A stretch of 64,000 bases of DNA from Bradyrhizobium guangxiense (GTDB lineage Bacteria > Pseudomonadota > Alphaproteobacteria > Rhizobiales > Xanthobacteraceae). Where the stretch lies: NCBI RefSeq assembly GCF_004114915.1, contig NZ_CP022219.1, positions 3,378,501 through 3,442,500 of the forward strand, in the 5' to 3' direction. The position numbers were made by a program, and so were the translations under genes. This document shows, in pieces, positions 45,099-55,081 of this stretch. Within the stretch, counting starts at the first letter, position 1. Each line of letters begins with the position of its first letter. The notes beneath the pieces were generated by a model that saw nothing but the letters and a program-made list of their open reading frames with translations, had not been told where the DNA came from and made no database searches.

Positions 45099-45473
45099 TC
45101 ACTTCGACGCGGCGTCGTCCTTGGCAGCTTCCTTGCTATCCTTGGATTCCTTGGCCGGCTCGCCCTTGGCGCGCACGCCGGAGATCATCTGGCGCATCTG
45201 CCGCACCCGCACGCCGTCGGAAATCTCGAACTCGATCTGGTCGTCGTCGACGACCTTGGTGACCTTGCCAACGAGGCCGCCCGAGGTCACGACCGTGTCG
45301 CCGCGGCGGATGTTCTTCACGAGGTCGGCGTGGTCGCGGACCTTCTTCTGCTGCGGGCGCAGAATCAGGAAGTACATGATCACGAAGATCAGGGCGAACG
45401 GCAGCAGCGACATCAACATGCTGTTGGTGTCACCGGCGCCCGCGGCCTGGGCATACGCAGGGGTAATCAGCAT
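45099..45473 (-). CDS. yajC: preprotein translocase subunit YajC
   Basis: This is a 124-residue inner-membrane protein with one membrane helix (LLPFALIFVIMYFLILRPQQKK) and the conserved cytoplasmic domain LVKNIRRGDTVVTSGGLVGKV. The C-terminal tail is charged (KESKDSKEAAKDD). It is the first gene of the Sec accessory operon and diverges from the ATPase gene at 45655. Confidence 0.94.
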   Translation of the reverse strand: MLITPAYAQAAGAGDTNSMLMSLLPFALIFVIMYFLILRPQQKKVRDHADLVKNIRRGDTVVTSGGLVGKVTKVVDDDQIEFEISDGVRVRQMRQMISGVRAKGEPAKESKDSKEAAKDDAASK

Positions 45474-45654
45474 TCGGACGATCCTCGTGAGAACGGGGGA
45501 AAGCCGGTCAGGCCCTTAAAGGCGACCGGTTCGGTCAAATTCGCGCGGACTATAGCGGCCATTGCCCTAATTGCAACGCTGCCAGACCGCTCATTTAGCC
45601 ACCTTGCGGCGGCTCCTCAGGCCCGATAAGGCTGCGTTCTCAGGAACTTCGGAC

Positions 45655-46683
45655 ATGCCCAAAAACCTCAGCAAAAGCCCGGCCGGCAAAGGCCCCCGCA
45701 CCCCTGCCCGAATGCCCGCCCGCGTCGCGGCAAAACGCCCCAAGGGGACTTCCAAGGGGACTTCCAAGGGGACTTCCAAGGGGGCCGCCAAGGCGTCCCT
45801 CGAGGCCGTCGCGGACCTCTCCCAGGAGCGCATCGTCCGCGCGCTCGAGACCATTGCGGCGCCCCTCGCCGCCCAGGGCAAGCCGATCGTTGCCGCTGAG
45901 TCGTTCGAGCGAGCGGACGCCTATGTCTGGCATCCCGACGGCCGCCTTGCGGCGGTGCCGCGAGTCAGCCGCGTCGAGCTGTTCCTGCTGAAGGGCGTCG
46001 ACCGGATGCGCGACATTCTGATGGAGAATACCGAGCGTTTCGCCAATGGCCTGCCCGCCAACAACGCCCTGCTCTGGGGCGCCCGCGGCATGGGCAAGTC
46101 GTCGCTGGTGAAAGCCGCGCATGCCAGCATCAATGCGGACCGCAAACCGGCCGAGAAGCTGAAACTGATCGAGATCCATCGTGAGGACATCGAAACACTA
46201 CCGATGCTGATGGAGAAGCTCCGCGACGCCAGCTTCCGCTTCATCGTGTTCATCGATGACCTCTCCTTCGACGGCAATGACGCGTCGTACAAGTCGCTCA
46301 AGGCGGTGCTCGAAGGCGGCATCGAGGGCCGGCCCGAAAACGTCATCCTCTACGCCACCTCGAACCGCCGTCATTTGCTGGCGCGCGACATGATCGAGAA
46401 TGAGCGCTCGACCGCGATCAATCCCGGCGAAGCCGTCGAGGAAAAAGTTTCGCTGTCGGATCGCTTCGGCCTCTGGCTCGGCTTCCATCGTTGCAGCCAA
46501 GACGAATACCTCGCCATGGTGCGCGGCTATTGCAGCCATTTCGGCATCAAGATCGATGACGAGACGCTGGAGCGCGAGGCGCTGGAATGGTCGACGACGC
46601 GCGGCTCACGCTCGGGCCGCGTCGCCTGGCAGTTCGTGCAGGAGCTGGCCGGACGGCTCAGCGTGAAGCTGACGGCGAAGTAG
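45655..46683 (+). CDS. AAA-type ATP-binding protein (DUF815)
   Basis: This is a 342-residue protein with a basic, repetitive N terminus (three GTSK units from a 12-bp tandem repeat), then the DUF815 region: Walker A WGARGMGKSSLVKA (about 142-154), Walker B FRFIVFIDDLSFDG and VILYATSNRRHLL as sensor. The C-terminal lid includes GSRSGRVAWQFVQELAG. The family's function is unknown. It adjoins yajC/secDF in rhizobial genomes, but on the opposite strand here. I start at ATG 45655, with AGGA 10 bases upstream. Confidence 0.88.
   Translation: MPKNLSKSPAGKGPRTPARMPARVAAKRPKGTSKGTSKGTSKGAAKASLEAVADLSQERIVRALETIAAPLAAQGKPIVAAESFERADAYVWHPDGRLAAVPRVSRVELFLLKGVDRMRDILMENTERFANGLPANNALLWGARGMGKSSLVKAAHASINADRKPAEKLKLIEIHREDIETLPMLMEKLRDASFRFIVFIDDLSFDGNDASYKSLKAVLEGGIEGRPENVILYATSNRRHLLARDMIENERSTAINPGEAVEEKVSLSDRFGLWLGFHRCSQDEYLAMVRGYCSHFGIKIDDETLEREALEWSTTRGSRSGRVAWQFVQELAGRLSVKLTAK
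45741..45782 (+). repeat. 12-bp tandem repeat inside the DUF815 ATPase gene
   Basis: The unit CAAGGGGACTTC occurs three times in succession (45741, 45753, 45765) and a partial fourth (CAAGGG) follows. It encodes the GTSK repeats in the disordered N-terminal region; being in multiples of three, copy-number change keeps the frame. Confidence 0.85.
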
Positions 46684-46709
46684 GGTTGGCTCTAACTCAA
46701 CCCACAACT

Positions 46710-46824
46710 GTCATTCCCCGCGAAAGAATCCAGTACGCCGCGGCCTATCGGCTCAACAACAACTGTCTCTGGAATACTGGATCGCCCGCTCCAGTGTGCA
46801 AGTGCGCACAAGGCGGGCGATGAC
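46710..46824. repeat. dispersed repeat with GTCAT...ATGAC ends
   Basis: This 115-bp element starts GTCATTCCCCGCG and ends GCGGGCGATGAC, with TGGAATACTGGAT in the middle. A second copy in the opposite orientation is at 52371-52470. It separates two convergent genes. Confidence 0.75.
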
Positions 46825-46854
46825 ACCGTTGGTATGTGAGAGCCTGACGGCGCC

Positions 46855-48237
46855 TCACGCCCCGTTCAGGAATTGAAGCGGGTCAACCGGGCTCGATCCC
46901 TTGCGGATCTCGAAGTGGAGCTGCGGCGACGCCACTTCCCCGGATTGACCCGACTTGGCAATGACCTGGCCGCGCTTGATGGTATCGCCGCGCTTCACCA
47001 GCAGCTCACTCGCATGGGCATATGCGGTGACGTAGCCGTTGGAGTGCCGAACCAGGACCAGATTGCCGTAACCTTTCAGCTCGTTGCCGGAATAGGCGAC
47101 GACGCCGTCCTCGGCTGCCTTGACCGGCGTGCCCTCGGGCACCGCGAGATTGATGCCGTCATTGGACTTGCCGTTGGTCTTGGCGCCGTAGCTCGTGACC
47201 ACCTTGCCGCGCACCGGCCAGCGGAAGGTCGGCAGCGCACTGGTGGTCTCCGCAGCCTTGGCCGGAACTTCGGCGGGCTTCTCTTCGACATTGGCCGTGG
47301 CCTGCGCCAGGCGTGCGCTCTGCACGGGCGCAGCGGCGGCCATCTTCGTTGCGGGCGCCGGAGCAGCGGCGACGGGCTGCAGGGTCCCGGCGACGGGAGC
47401 GACCCCGACCGGCGCTGCAGCGACCGGAGCTCCGACGGCGGCGGTCTTTGCCCCCGGCACCGTCAGCTTGGCGCCGAGCTTGAGCTTGGCCGACGGATCG
47501 AGGCCGTTGGCGCGGGCCAGCTCGGCCGCAGAAATATGGTTCTTGCGGGCGATGCTGGCGAGCGTGTCGCCATGATTGACGTAGTGGGTGCTCGGCGGCG
47601 CAGCGATGGCCGCAACCGGCTTCGCAGCGGGAGCTGCCGCGACCGGAGTCACCGCCGGCGCGGGTGCGGCGGCCGTGGCCGGATGCGGAATGATCAGCTG
47701 CTGGCCGGGCGAGAGTGCGCGCGGCCCCTTGTAGCCGTTGGCGGCGAGGATCGCCTGCGGCGTGACGTGATAGCGCTTGGCGAGCACGTCGAGCGTGTCG
47801 CTGGTGCCGACGATGATCTTGGTCCCGCCGGCTGGCTGGGCGGCGGCAACGGAGCGCGGCGGCACGGTGGCCGTGGTCTCCAGATGCGGCTGCGCCGGGG
47901 GTACGTAGGAGCCGACGCCGCGTCCACCACCGGACACGCCGCCACCCGAAGCGGCGGGATAGGATTGCGGTGCGGACACCGCCGGCGGCGGCAGCGGCTG
48001 CGACTGATAATAACCGGGCTGCGTCTGCGGCCGCGCATATTGCGGCAGCTCACGCTGCGGCGGCGGGGCCTGCTGCACCGAACCGGTCGCCTCGGACGAA
48101 AAGGGATTGGAGAAGTTCGACTGGGACAGCCGCGACGACATGTCGGCGCTGCACCCTGCGAAGCTGAAGGAGATCAGCGCCAGCACCGCGACCTGCGGCA
48201 CGCGGCGCGAGTAAAGCAACTCGGCGACAGCGGACAT
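46855..48237 (-). CDS. nlpD: NlpD-like lipoprotein with LysM repeats and degenerate LytM domain
   Basis: This is a 460-residue lipoprotein with lipobox FAGC near residue 29, a Pro/Gln-rich linker, two LysM modules (TLDVLAKRYHVTPQAILAAN and TLASIARKNHISAAELARAN), an Ala-rich linker and a C-terminal LytM/M23 domain. The zinc-site residues are lost: SNDGINLAVPEG has Asn359 and Asn363 where active enzymes have His and Asp, and QLHFEIR has Gln439 for the first His. It therefore likely activates periplasmic amidases at division as E. coli NlpD does. The order surE-pcm-nlpD matches that of E. coli. Confidence 0.88.
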   Translation of the reverse strand: MSAVAELLYSRRVPQVAVLALISFSFAGCSADMSSRLSQSNFSNPFSSEATGSVQQAPPPQRELPQYARPQTQPGYYQSQPLPPPAVSAPQSYPAASGGGVSGGGRGVGSYVPPAQPHLETTATVPPRSVAAAQPAGGTKIIVGTSDTLDVLAKRYHVTPQAILAANGYKGPRALSPGQQLIIPHPATAAAPAPAVTPVAAAPAAKPVAAIAAPPSTHYVNHGDTLASIARKNHISAAELARANGLDPSAKLKLGAKLTVPGAKTAAVGAPVAAAPVGVAPVAGTLQPVAAAPAPATKMAAAAPVQSARLAQATANVEEKPAEVPAKAAETTSALPTFRWPVRGKVVTSYGAKTNGKSNDGINLAVPEGTPVKAAEDGVVAYSGNELKGYGNLVLVRHSNGYVTAYAHASELLVKRGDTIKRGQVIAKSGQSGEVASPQLHFEIRKGSSPVDPLQFLNGA

Positions 48238-48346
48238 GGTTACTCACTCGTACGCAACTGAACTGGTGTTTTAAGTAAACACGCGCCGAGTAAATAACGG
48301 CTTAACCCTCCCAATAAGATGTTGGCGGCACAGCCAATCCGGGAAT

Positions 48347-48997
48347 CTACAGCTCGCGCGCCACTCCGGGCAGTGCCGGCACGAAGCGGACCTCGACGAG
48401 TTCCTTGCGTTCGATCCCGGCTTCGCTGCGGGTCAGGCGGATCAGCGTCTGCACGCCCTGGTGCGGGCCGACCGGTGCGATCAGGATGCCGCCAACCTCA
48501 AGCCGCTCGACCAAATTGTCCGGAATCTGCTCCATCGCGGCTGTGACGATGATGCGGTCGAACGGGCCGATATTGGGCGGCAGGTTGAGGCCGTCACCCA
48601 GCATCACCTCGACATTGTGACAGCCGAGCTGTTCGAGCCTGGCGCGTGCCGTGTCCGCAAGCTTGCGATAGCGCTCGACCGTCAGGACCTGGCCAGCGAG
48701 CCGCGACAGCACGGCCGCCTGATAGCCGGAACCGGTCCCGATCTCGAGCACGCGGTGCTGCTTCCGGAGATGAAGCTGCTCGGTCATGTAGGCCACGACG
48801 AAGGGCTGGCTGATGGTCTGCCCACAGGCAATCGGCAGCGCACTGTCGCAGTAGGCGCCCTCGCGATCGGCCTCGTCGACGAAAAGCTCGCGCGGCACCT
48901 CCTCCATGGTTCGCAGCACCGCCTGATCGCTGATGCCCCGACGCCTCAGCGTGAGCTGAAACATCATCTTTTCCGGCGGGTGCTGATGGGAGGTCAT
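48347..48997 (-). CDS. pcm: protein-L-isoaspartate O-methyltransferase
   Basis: This 216-residue SAM-dependent enzyme methylates L-isoaspartyl residues in aged proteins to start their repair. It has the family's [23 protein letters not shown] motif [16 protein letters not shown] and the post-motif [14 protein letters not shown]. It precedes nlpD by 109 bases. Confidence 0.93.
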   Translation of the reverse strand: MTSHQHPPEKMMFQLTLRRRGISDQAVLRTMEEVPRELFVDEADREGAYCDSALPIACGQTISQPFVVAYMTEQLHLRKQHRVLEIGTGSGYQAAVLSRLAGQVLTVERYRKLADTARARLEQLGCHNVEVMLGDGLNLPPNIGPFDRIIVTAAMEQIPDNLVERLEVGGILIAPVGPHQGVQTLIRLTRSEAGIERKELVEVRFVPALPGVAREL

Positions 48998-49224
48998 TGC
49001 CTACTTGTGCTGTCTTGCCCGGGCCCGCTGGGCGTCAAGCCCGGGCGCGAGAATCTGTTCCTGCTCAGGAACTCATGATAGCCTTCGAGCGGAGCATTTG
49101 ACCACAGATTGGCTTGCCGCGGGCGAGCCGCGATGACCATTTTCAGACATCCGTTCGTCGAAACGCGCATTGCGTCGATTCGTGTTATCTGCGAACGTTT
49201 TTGGCGATGGGCAAGGACTCAACT

Positions 49225-49596
49225 ATGACCGCGACAGGGCTTTCCGGCCGCTCTGTATTCCTCGTCGAGGACGAGGTGATGATCAGGATGATGGTCGCGG
49301 ACATGCTCGAAGAGCTCGGCTACAAGGTCGCGGCCGAGGCGGGCGACATTACCGAGGCCATGCGGCTCGCCCAGGCGACCGAATTCGACATCGCCATTCT
49401 CGACGTCAACGTCAACGGCAAGGTCATCTCGCCGGTCGCCGACGTGATCAAGGCGAAAGGCTGCCCGTTCATCTTCGCCACCGGCTACGGCTCCTCCGGC
49501 CTGCCCGAGCAGTACCGCGACCGGCCGGCGCTCCAGAAGCCTTTTCAGCTCGACGCGCTCGGCAAGACCATCGAAGCCGCGCTCCGCGGCAGCTAG
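49225..49596 (+). CDS. single-domain response regulator (CheY-like)
   Basis: This is a 123-residue receiver domain without an output domain. The phospho-acceptor is in AILDVNVNG; the acidic pair is in FLVEDEVMI, the Thr in IFATGYG and the Lys in LQKPFQ. I take ATG 49225, with AAGGA 7-8 bases upstream; an ATG 18 bases earlier is possible. It is encoded on the plus strand between pcm and surE, which are both on the minus strand and adjacent in many proteobacteria. No partner histidine kinase is encoded beside it. Confidence 0.88.
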   Translation: MTATGLSGRSVFLVEDEVMIRMMVADMLEELGYKVAAEAGDITEAMRLAQATEFDIAILDVNVNGKVISPVADVIKAKGCPFIFATGYGSSGLPEQYRDRPALQKPFQLDALGKTIEAALRGS

Positions 49597-49605
49597 GAGA
49601 TTTCC

Positions 49606-49640
49606 GTAGCACGGATTTCGCTGCGCTCCATCCGGGCTAC
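49606..49640. repeat. GTAGC...GCTAC palindromic repeat
   Basis: A 35-bp palindrome (GTAGCACGGATTTCGCTGCG then CTCCATCCGGGCTAC) of the same family as 9464-9498, in inverse orientation. It lies between the convergent response-regulator and surE genes. Confidence 0.7.
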
Positions 49641-49657
49641 AGGACCATCGCAGGCCG

Positions 49658-50425
49658 CTATTTCAGGGTCGCGCTCAGCTCTTCCGAAAAGGCTTCGTTG
49701 GTCCGGTCGAGCCGAAGCGGCGTCACCGAGACATAGCGCTCGCGAAGCGCCGCCAGATCCGTGCCATCGGCCGGCGTATCCATCATCGCAGCGCGCTCGA
49801 AGCCGATCCAGAAATAGGGGTTGCCCCGGCCGTCCTTGCGCTCGTCGATCCTGAGGAAGCCCAGATTGCGCTTGCCCTGGCGCGTGACGCGGATGCCCAG
49901 CACATCCTCCGGCGCGCAGGACGGGAAGTTGACGTTGATGACGGTGTCCTTCGGGATGCCCGCAGCAATCACCTTGCGCAGAATGTCTGGCCCGAATTTG
50001 CGCGCGGTGTCCCACGGCGGGCGCTCGCGGGTCTCGACGCTGAACTCCTGCGACAGCGCGAACGACGGCAACCCCAAGATAGTGCCTTCCAAGGCGCCGG
50101 CGATCGTGCCGGAATAGACCACGTCCTCGGCGACGTTGCGGCCCTTGTTGACCCCGGACAGCACGACGTCGGGCAGCTTGGGCCCCAGGATATGGCGCGC
50201 GCCCATTATGACGCAGTCGGTCGGCGTGCCCCGCACGGCAAAGTGCCGTGGCCCGACTTCGCGCAGGCGCAAGGGATCGTTCAGCGACAGCGAATGCGAC
50301 ACGCCGGACTGATCGAGCTCGGGTGCGACCACCCAGACGTCGTCGGACAAGGCGCGCGCGATCTCCTCCACGACCTTGAGGCCGGGGGCGTGAATGCCGT
50401 CGTCGTTGGTGCAGAGAATGCGCAT
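49658..50425 (-). CDS. surE: 5'/3'-nucleotidase SurE
   Basis: A metal-dependent phosphatase acting on nucleoside monophosphates and short polyphosphates, 255 residues. The N-terminal metal-binding MRILCTNDDGIHAPG and the Asn in SGVNKGRNV are present, with SGVSHSLSL and TDCVIMG between. It is 109 bases downstream of a small unknown gene and, across the inserted response regulator, upstream of pcm. Confidence 0.94.
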   Translation of the reverse strand: MRILCTNDDGIHAPGLKVVEEIARALSDDVWVVAPELDQSGVSHSLSLNDPLRLREVGPRHFAVRGTPTDCVIMGARHILGPKLPDVVLSGVNKGRNVAEDVVYSGTIAGALEGTILGLPSFALSQEFSVETRERPPWDTARKFGPDILRKVIAAGIPKDTVINVNFPSCAPEDVLGIRVTRQGKRNLGFLRIDERKDGRGNPYFWIGFERAAMMDTPADGTDLAALRERYVSVTPLRLDRTNEAFSEELSATLK

Positions 50426-50534
50426 GCGAAGGGTCGATTCCAGAAAAGCGGGGTCTAAGCCGTCTTATCCGGCTCCGGCCGATCAGGCAAACCGGACGCT
50501 TGGAGCCCGGGCGGCAGGTTCCCGACCAATCCTG

Positions 50535-50897
50535 TTACCTTCGGATGCGCCATTGCGGCAGGAAGCGCGCCAGCCGCCCCTCCGCACGCAGCTTCATCGC
50601 CGGCATGGCCGGACTGACGACTGGAGCCTCGATCACGCCGAGCGCCTCCAGTTGCGCAACCAGCGGATTCGACTCCGGCGGCTGCGGAAAGCGTTCGCGT
50701 GCCACCGTCAGCGCCTTGTCGAAGTCGGACGCATTGACACCGGGCTTGGCCCGCCGGCCCTGCACGAGATCGTCGTCCCAGAGCCGCGCGATCTCGATGT
50801 CGAGCACGCCGCGCAGGCGCTGATCCACGGCCTGGATGCCGGCACCCGTCACCGCCCATTGTCGGCCGACCCAGAAGATGTCGCGGTGCAAGGCCAT
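50535..50897 (-). CDS. conserved hypothetical protein
   Basis: This is a 120-residue protein starting MALHRDIFWVGRQWAVTG; the frame extends 20 codons upstream without natural sequence. It contains GIQAVDQRLRGVLDIEIARL and a Pro-rich FPQPPESNP, ending FLPQWRIRR. No membrane segment, signal peptide or known domain is seen. It is 62 bases after serS in a minus-strand run, and I recall similar proteins only from Bradyrhizobium. Confidence 0.55.
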   Translation of the reverse strand: MALHRDIFWVGRQWAVTGAGIQAVDQRLRGVLDIEIARLWDDDLVQGRRAKPGVNASDFDKALTVARERFPQPPESNPLVAQLEALGVIEAPVVSPAMPAMKLRAEGRLARFLPQWRIRR

Positions 50898-50959
50898 GAA
50901 CGGTGGGTTCGCTTTGAAGGGTGGGCAGCAGGATAACCGGCCACCCGATCCGCGCAACC

Positions 50960-52321
<1,362 letters not shown>

Positions 52322-52370
52322 TCAACGTCGAATGTTGTCAGTTTACATTGGCGCGCGTCCTAGCACAGCT

Positions 52371-52470
52371 GTCATCATCCGCGAAGGCGGATGATCCAGT
52401 ATTCCAGAGACGGCGGTGATTCCTCGAGGGGTCGCGGCGTACTGGATTCGCCGCATCCGCGGGGAATGAC
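52371..52470. repeat. dispersed repeat, inverse copy of 46710-46824
   Basis: This element runs from GTCATCATCCGCG to CGCGGGGAATGAC and includes ATCCAGTATTCCAGAGACGG, the inverse of the central part of the copy at 46710-46824. It lies between tatC and serS, both on the minus strand, and may affect their co-transcription. Confidence 0.75.
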
Positions 52471-52490
52471 GGCGGAGGACGTGGGCCGCG

Positions 52491-53303
52491 CTACTCCGCC
52501 GGATTGGCCGGCGTCGACACGTCGGTGCCGGTGGTCGTCTGCGCGGCTGCCGCCTTCTTCTCCACCATCCCCACGGCGATGATCGAGCCCTCGTAGAGCG
52601 CCAGCAGGGGGATCGCGAGCGAGCACTGGCTGAGCACGTCGGGCGGGGTCAGCACGGCCGCGATGACGAAAGCGATGACGATGAAATAGCGGCGCTTCTC
52701 GCGCAGCATTTTCGAGGTGACGATGCCGATCCGGCCGAGCAAAGTCAGGATCACCGGAAGCTGGAAGGCGATGCCGAAGGCGAAGATCAGCGACATCATC
52801 AGCGACAGATATTCGCCGACCTTGGGCAATAGCTGGATCTGCGCGGTCTCGTCGCTGCCGGCCTGCTGCATGCCGAGCGAGAAGCGCACCAGCATCGGCA
52901 GCACGACGAAATAGACCAGCGCCGCGCCGAGCACGAAGAAGAACGGGGTCGCGACCAGATACGGCAGGAAGGCCTGCTTCTCGTGCTTGTAGAGGCCGGG
53001 CGCGACGAATTTGTAGATCTGCGTCGCAACGATCGGGAACGAGATGAAGCCGGCCCCGAACAGGGCGAGCTTGAGCTGGGTGATGAAATATTCCAGCAGC
53101 GCCGTGTAGATGAATTTCGAGTTCTCGGGACCCGCGACCCACACAAACGGCCACACCAGCACGTTGTAGATCTGCTTGGCGAAGAAGAAGCAGAAGATGA
53201 AGGCCACGCCAAAGCCGAGCAGCGCCTTGATCAGCCGCGAGCGCAGCTCGATCAGATGGTCCATCAGCGGGGCTTTGCTGGCCTCGATATCGGCGTCGGT
53301 CAT
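52491..53303 (-). CDS. tatC: Sec-independent protein translocase TatC
   Basis: A six-helix inner-membrane receptor for twin-arginine signal peptides, 270 residues. It has the conserved [35 protein letters not shown] and [14 protein letters not shown], and a C-terminal tail extended with Thr/Ala. Its start overlaps the tatB stop by 4 bases. Confidence 0.96.
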   Translation of the reverse strand: MTDADIEASKAPLMDHLIELRSRLIKALLGFGVAFIFCFFFAKQIYNVLVWPFVWVAGPENSKFIYTALLEYFITQLKLALFGAGFISFPIVATQIYKFVAPGLYKHEKQAFLPYLVATPFFFVLGAALVYFVVLPMLVRFSLGMQQAGSDETAQIQLLPKVGEYLSLMMSLIFAFGIAFQLPVILTLLGRIGIVTSKMLREKRRYFIVIAFVIAAVLTPPDVLSQCSLAIPLLALYEGSIIAVGMVEKKAAAAQTTTGTDVSTPANPAE

Positions 53304-53815
53304 GACGCTTTGGCGTCCTTGATCGTTTCGGATGGCGCGGTGTCCTGCGCAACCGGCGCCTGTTCGACCTCACGGGTGATCGCGAGCGGCTCGTTGGCGG
53401 CCGCATGCGCCTCGGCCTCAATGAAGGTCGCAGGCGTCGGCGCTTCCGGCGTCATGGGCGTCGCCGGCGCTTCACTTGAAGTCGCAGGCGGTTCGACAGC
53501 GGTCGTTGCGGATGTCTCGGCCGGCTTGTCCAACGCGTCGACACGGAGCGCGTCGCTGACGTCCTTCTGCAGCGAGGTCAGCGGATTGAATCCGGTAGCA
53601 GCCTCCTTGACCTCGTCGAAGCTCTTCTTGAGGTCGGCCATTTCGGCCTCGCGCATCGCTTCCTGGAACTGGCCCTGGAATTCGGCGGCCATCTTGCGCG
53701 CCTTGCCCATCCACTGCCCGACCATGCGCAACACGCCCGGCAGCTCTTTCGGGCCGATGGCGATCAGGGCCACGACCCCGATGAGGACCAGTTCACTCCA
53801 CCCGATGTCGAACAT
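53300..53815 (-). CDS. tatB: Sec-independent protein translocase TatB
   Basis: This is a 171-residue protein with the N-terminal membrane helix [20 protein letters not shown] followed by the [20 protein letters not shown] amphipathic region, then a long acidic, Ala/Pro/Thr-rich cytoplasmic tail typical of rhizobial TatB. It forms the receptor with TatC. It is 89 bases downstream of tatA. Confidence 0.95.
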   Translation of the reverse strand: MFDIGWSELVLIGVVALIAIGPKELPGVLRMVGQWMGKARKMAAEFQGQFQEAMREAEMADLKKSFDEVKEAATGFNPLTSLQKDVSDALRVDALDKPAETSATTAVEPPATSSEAPATPMTPEAPTPATFIEAEAHAAANEPLAITREVEQAPVAQDTAPSETIKDAKAS

Positions 53816-53904
53816 GAGGTCTTCCGTTCACGCGAAGCCGCAATCGGCCCAATCCCTTGCGCGCAGGATCGGGGCCGCTACCCGCGTCTCGCGTACTCTC
53901 TGGC

Positions 53905-54138
53905 TCAGACGGCCTTGCTGCCGACGTCGGACCGCGCCGCGGTCGGCGCACCATTGTGCTCGATCGACTTGGCGGGCTCGGGCTTCTCGGCAGGCTTGTC
54001 GTCGTCCTGCATGCCCTTCTTGAACGCCTTGATGCCCTGCGCCACGTCGCCCATCAGATCCGAAATCTTGCCGCGGCCGAACAGCAGCAGGACCACTGCG
54101 ATCACCAGGATCCAGTGCCAAATGCTGAGTGAACCCAT
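53905..54138 (-). CDS. tatA: Sec-independent protein translocase TatA
   Basis: This is a 77-residue protein: [20 protein letters not shown] membrane helix, [20 protein letters not shown] amphipathic helix, then a charged tail ([13 protein letters not shown]). It oligomerises to form the Tat passage. I place the start at the ATG opening the membrane helix; a GGAGGG-like site is a few bases upstream on the minus strand. Confidence 0.95.
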   Translation of the reverse strand: MGSLSIWHWILVIAVVLLLFGRGKISDLMGDVAQGIKAFKKGMQDDDKPAEKPEPAKSIEHNGAPTAARSDVGSKAV

Positions 54139-54304
54139 CCTGCAACCCTCCAAACGCGCATGGCCGGGGACCCGGCCGATCTTCACCGAAACCTAGGCTT
54201 GGCAGGCCTCAAAAACAAGGACCAAGGCAGCGCCAATTCGCTGTGGGCGCTACGTAATCTTGCTAGTGTTAACTGTCGCAGGGGACCCGTACTTCGCCGG
54301 GGCG

Positions 54305-55060
54305 TCACTCCTCGGCGCCGCCCTCGCCGCCCCCCTCATCGCCGCCTTCCGGCGGGCTCTCGGGCTCGACCGCAGGCGCGAGCGCGAGATCGAGCTCATC
54401 GCCCGGTTCCAGCGGATCCTCGTCCTCCCGCAGAGCCGGATCATCCGACGGGGTCGGCACGCTGAATCCGGTCGGCAGACGCGAATCCAGCAATCCCGTA
54501 CCTTTCAGCTCCTCGAGGCCCGGCAGATCGCCGAGCTGTTCCAGGGTGAACTGCGACAGGAAGTCCTCGGTGGTTCCGAAGGTCAGCGGGCGGCCGGGCG
54601 TCTTGCGCCGGCCACGCGGCTTGATCCAGCCGGTCTCCAGCAGCACATCGAGCGTGCCCTTCGAGGTGACGACGCCACGGATCTCCTCGATCTCGGCGCG
54701 AGTCACGGGCTGGTGATAGGCGATGATCGCCAGCACCTCGATGGCAGCGCGCGACAGGCGGCGCGTCTCGGTGCTCTCCCGCGTCATCAGCCAGGCGAGA
54801 TCGCCGGCTGTGCGGAACGTCCATTTGTTGGCAACGCGGACGAGATTGACCCCACGCAAGGCGTAGTCAGCCTGCAGCTGTTCGAGCGCGGCCTTGACAT
54901 CGACACCCTCGGGCATGCGTTTGGCCAGCGTCGCGGTATCCAGCGGTTCACTCGAGGCGAACAGCAGGGCTTCCAGCAGCCGCAATTCCTCGGGACGTGC
55001 CTGGGTTTCGTTCTCCATCGGCTCGGCCTCTTCTACCCGCACTTCAGCCAGGCTTGCCAT
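54305..55060 (-). CDS. scpB: segregation and condensation protein B
   Basis: A winged-helix partner of ScpA in the SMC condensin complex, 251 residues. It has EELRLLEALLFASSEPLDTATL, LSRAAIEVLAIIAYHQPVTR and IRGVVTSKGTLDVLLETGWI, with FLSQFTLEQLGDLPGL near residue 180, then an acidic Gly/Glu-rich C-terminal tail. I choose ATG 55060 because AAGGAG precedes it; it lies 21 bases after scpA. Confidence 0.94.
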   Translation of the reverse strand: MASLAEVRVEEAEPMENETQARPEELRLLEALLFASSEPLDTATLAKRMPEGVDVKAALEQLQADYALRGVNLVRVANKWTFRTAGDLAWLMTRESTETRRLSRAAIEVLAIIAYHQPVTRAEIEEIRGVVTSKGTLDVLLETGWIKPRGRRKTPGRPLTFGTTEDFLSQFTLEQLGDLPGLEELKGTGLLDSRLPTGFSVPTPSDDPALREDEDPLEPGDELDLALAPAVEPESPPEGGDEGGGEGGAEE

Positions 55061-55081
55061 GGCAGATTCTCCTTCTTGCAC

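Noticed and set aside
45741..45782. CRISPR-like array
   Set aside because: Short tandem units without spacers, inside a coding frame; no cas genes in the window.
46873..48261. A 462-codon plus-strand frame opposite nlpD
   Set aside because: It is a mirror of the Ala/Pro-rich linker of nlpD and carries no domain.
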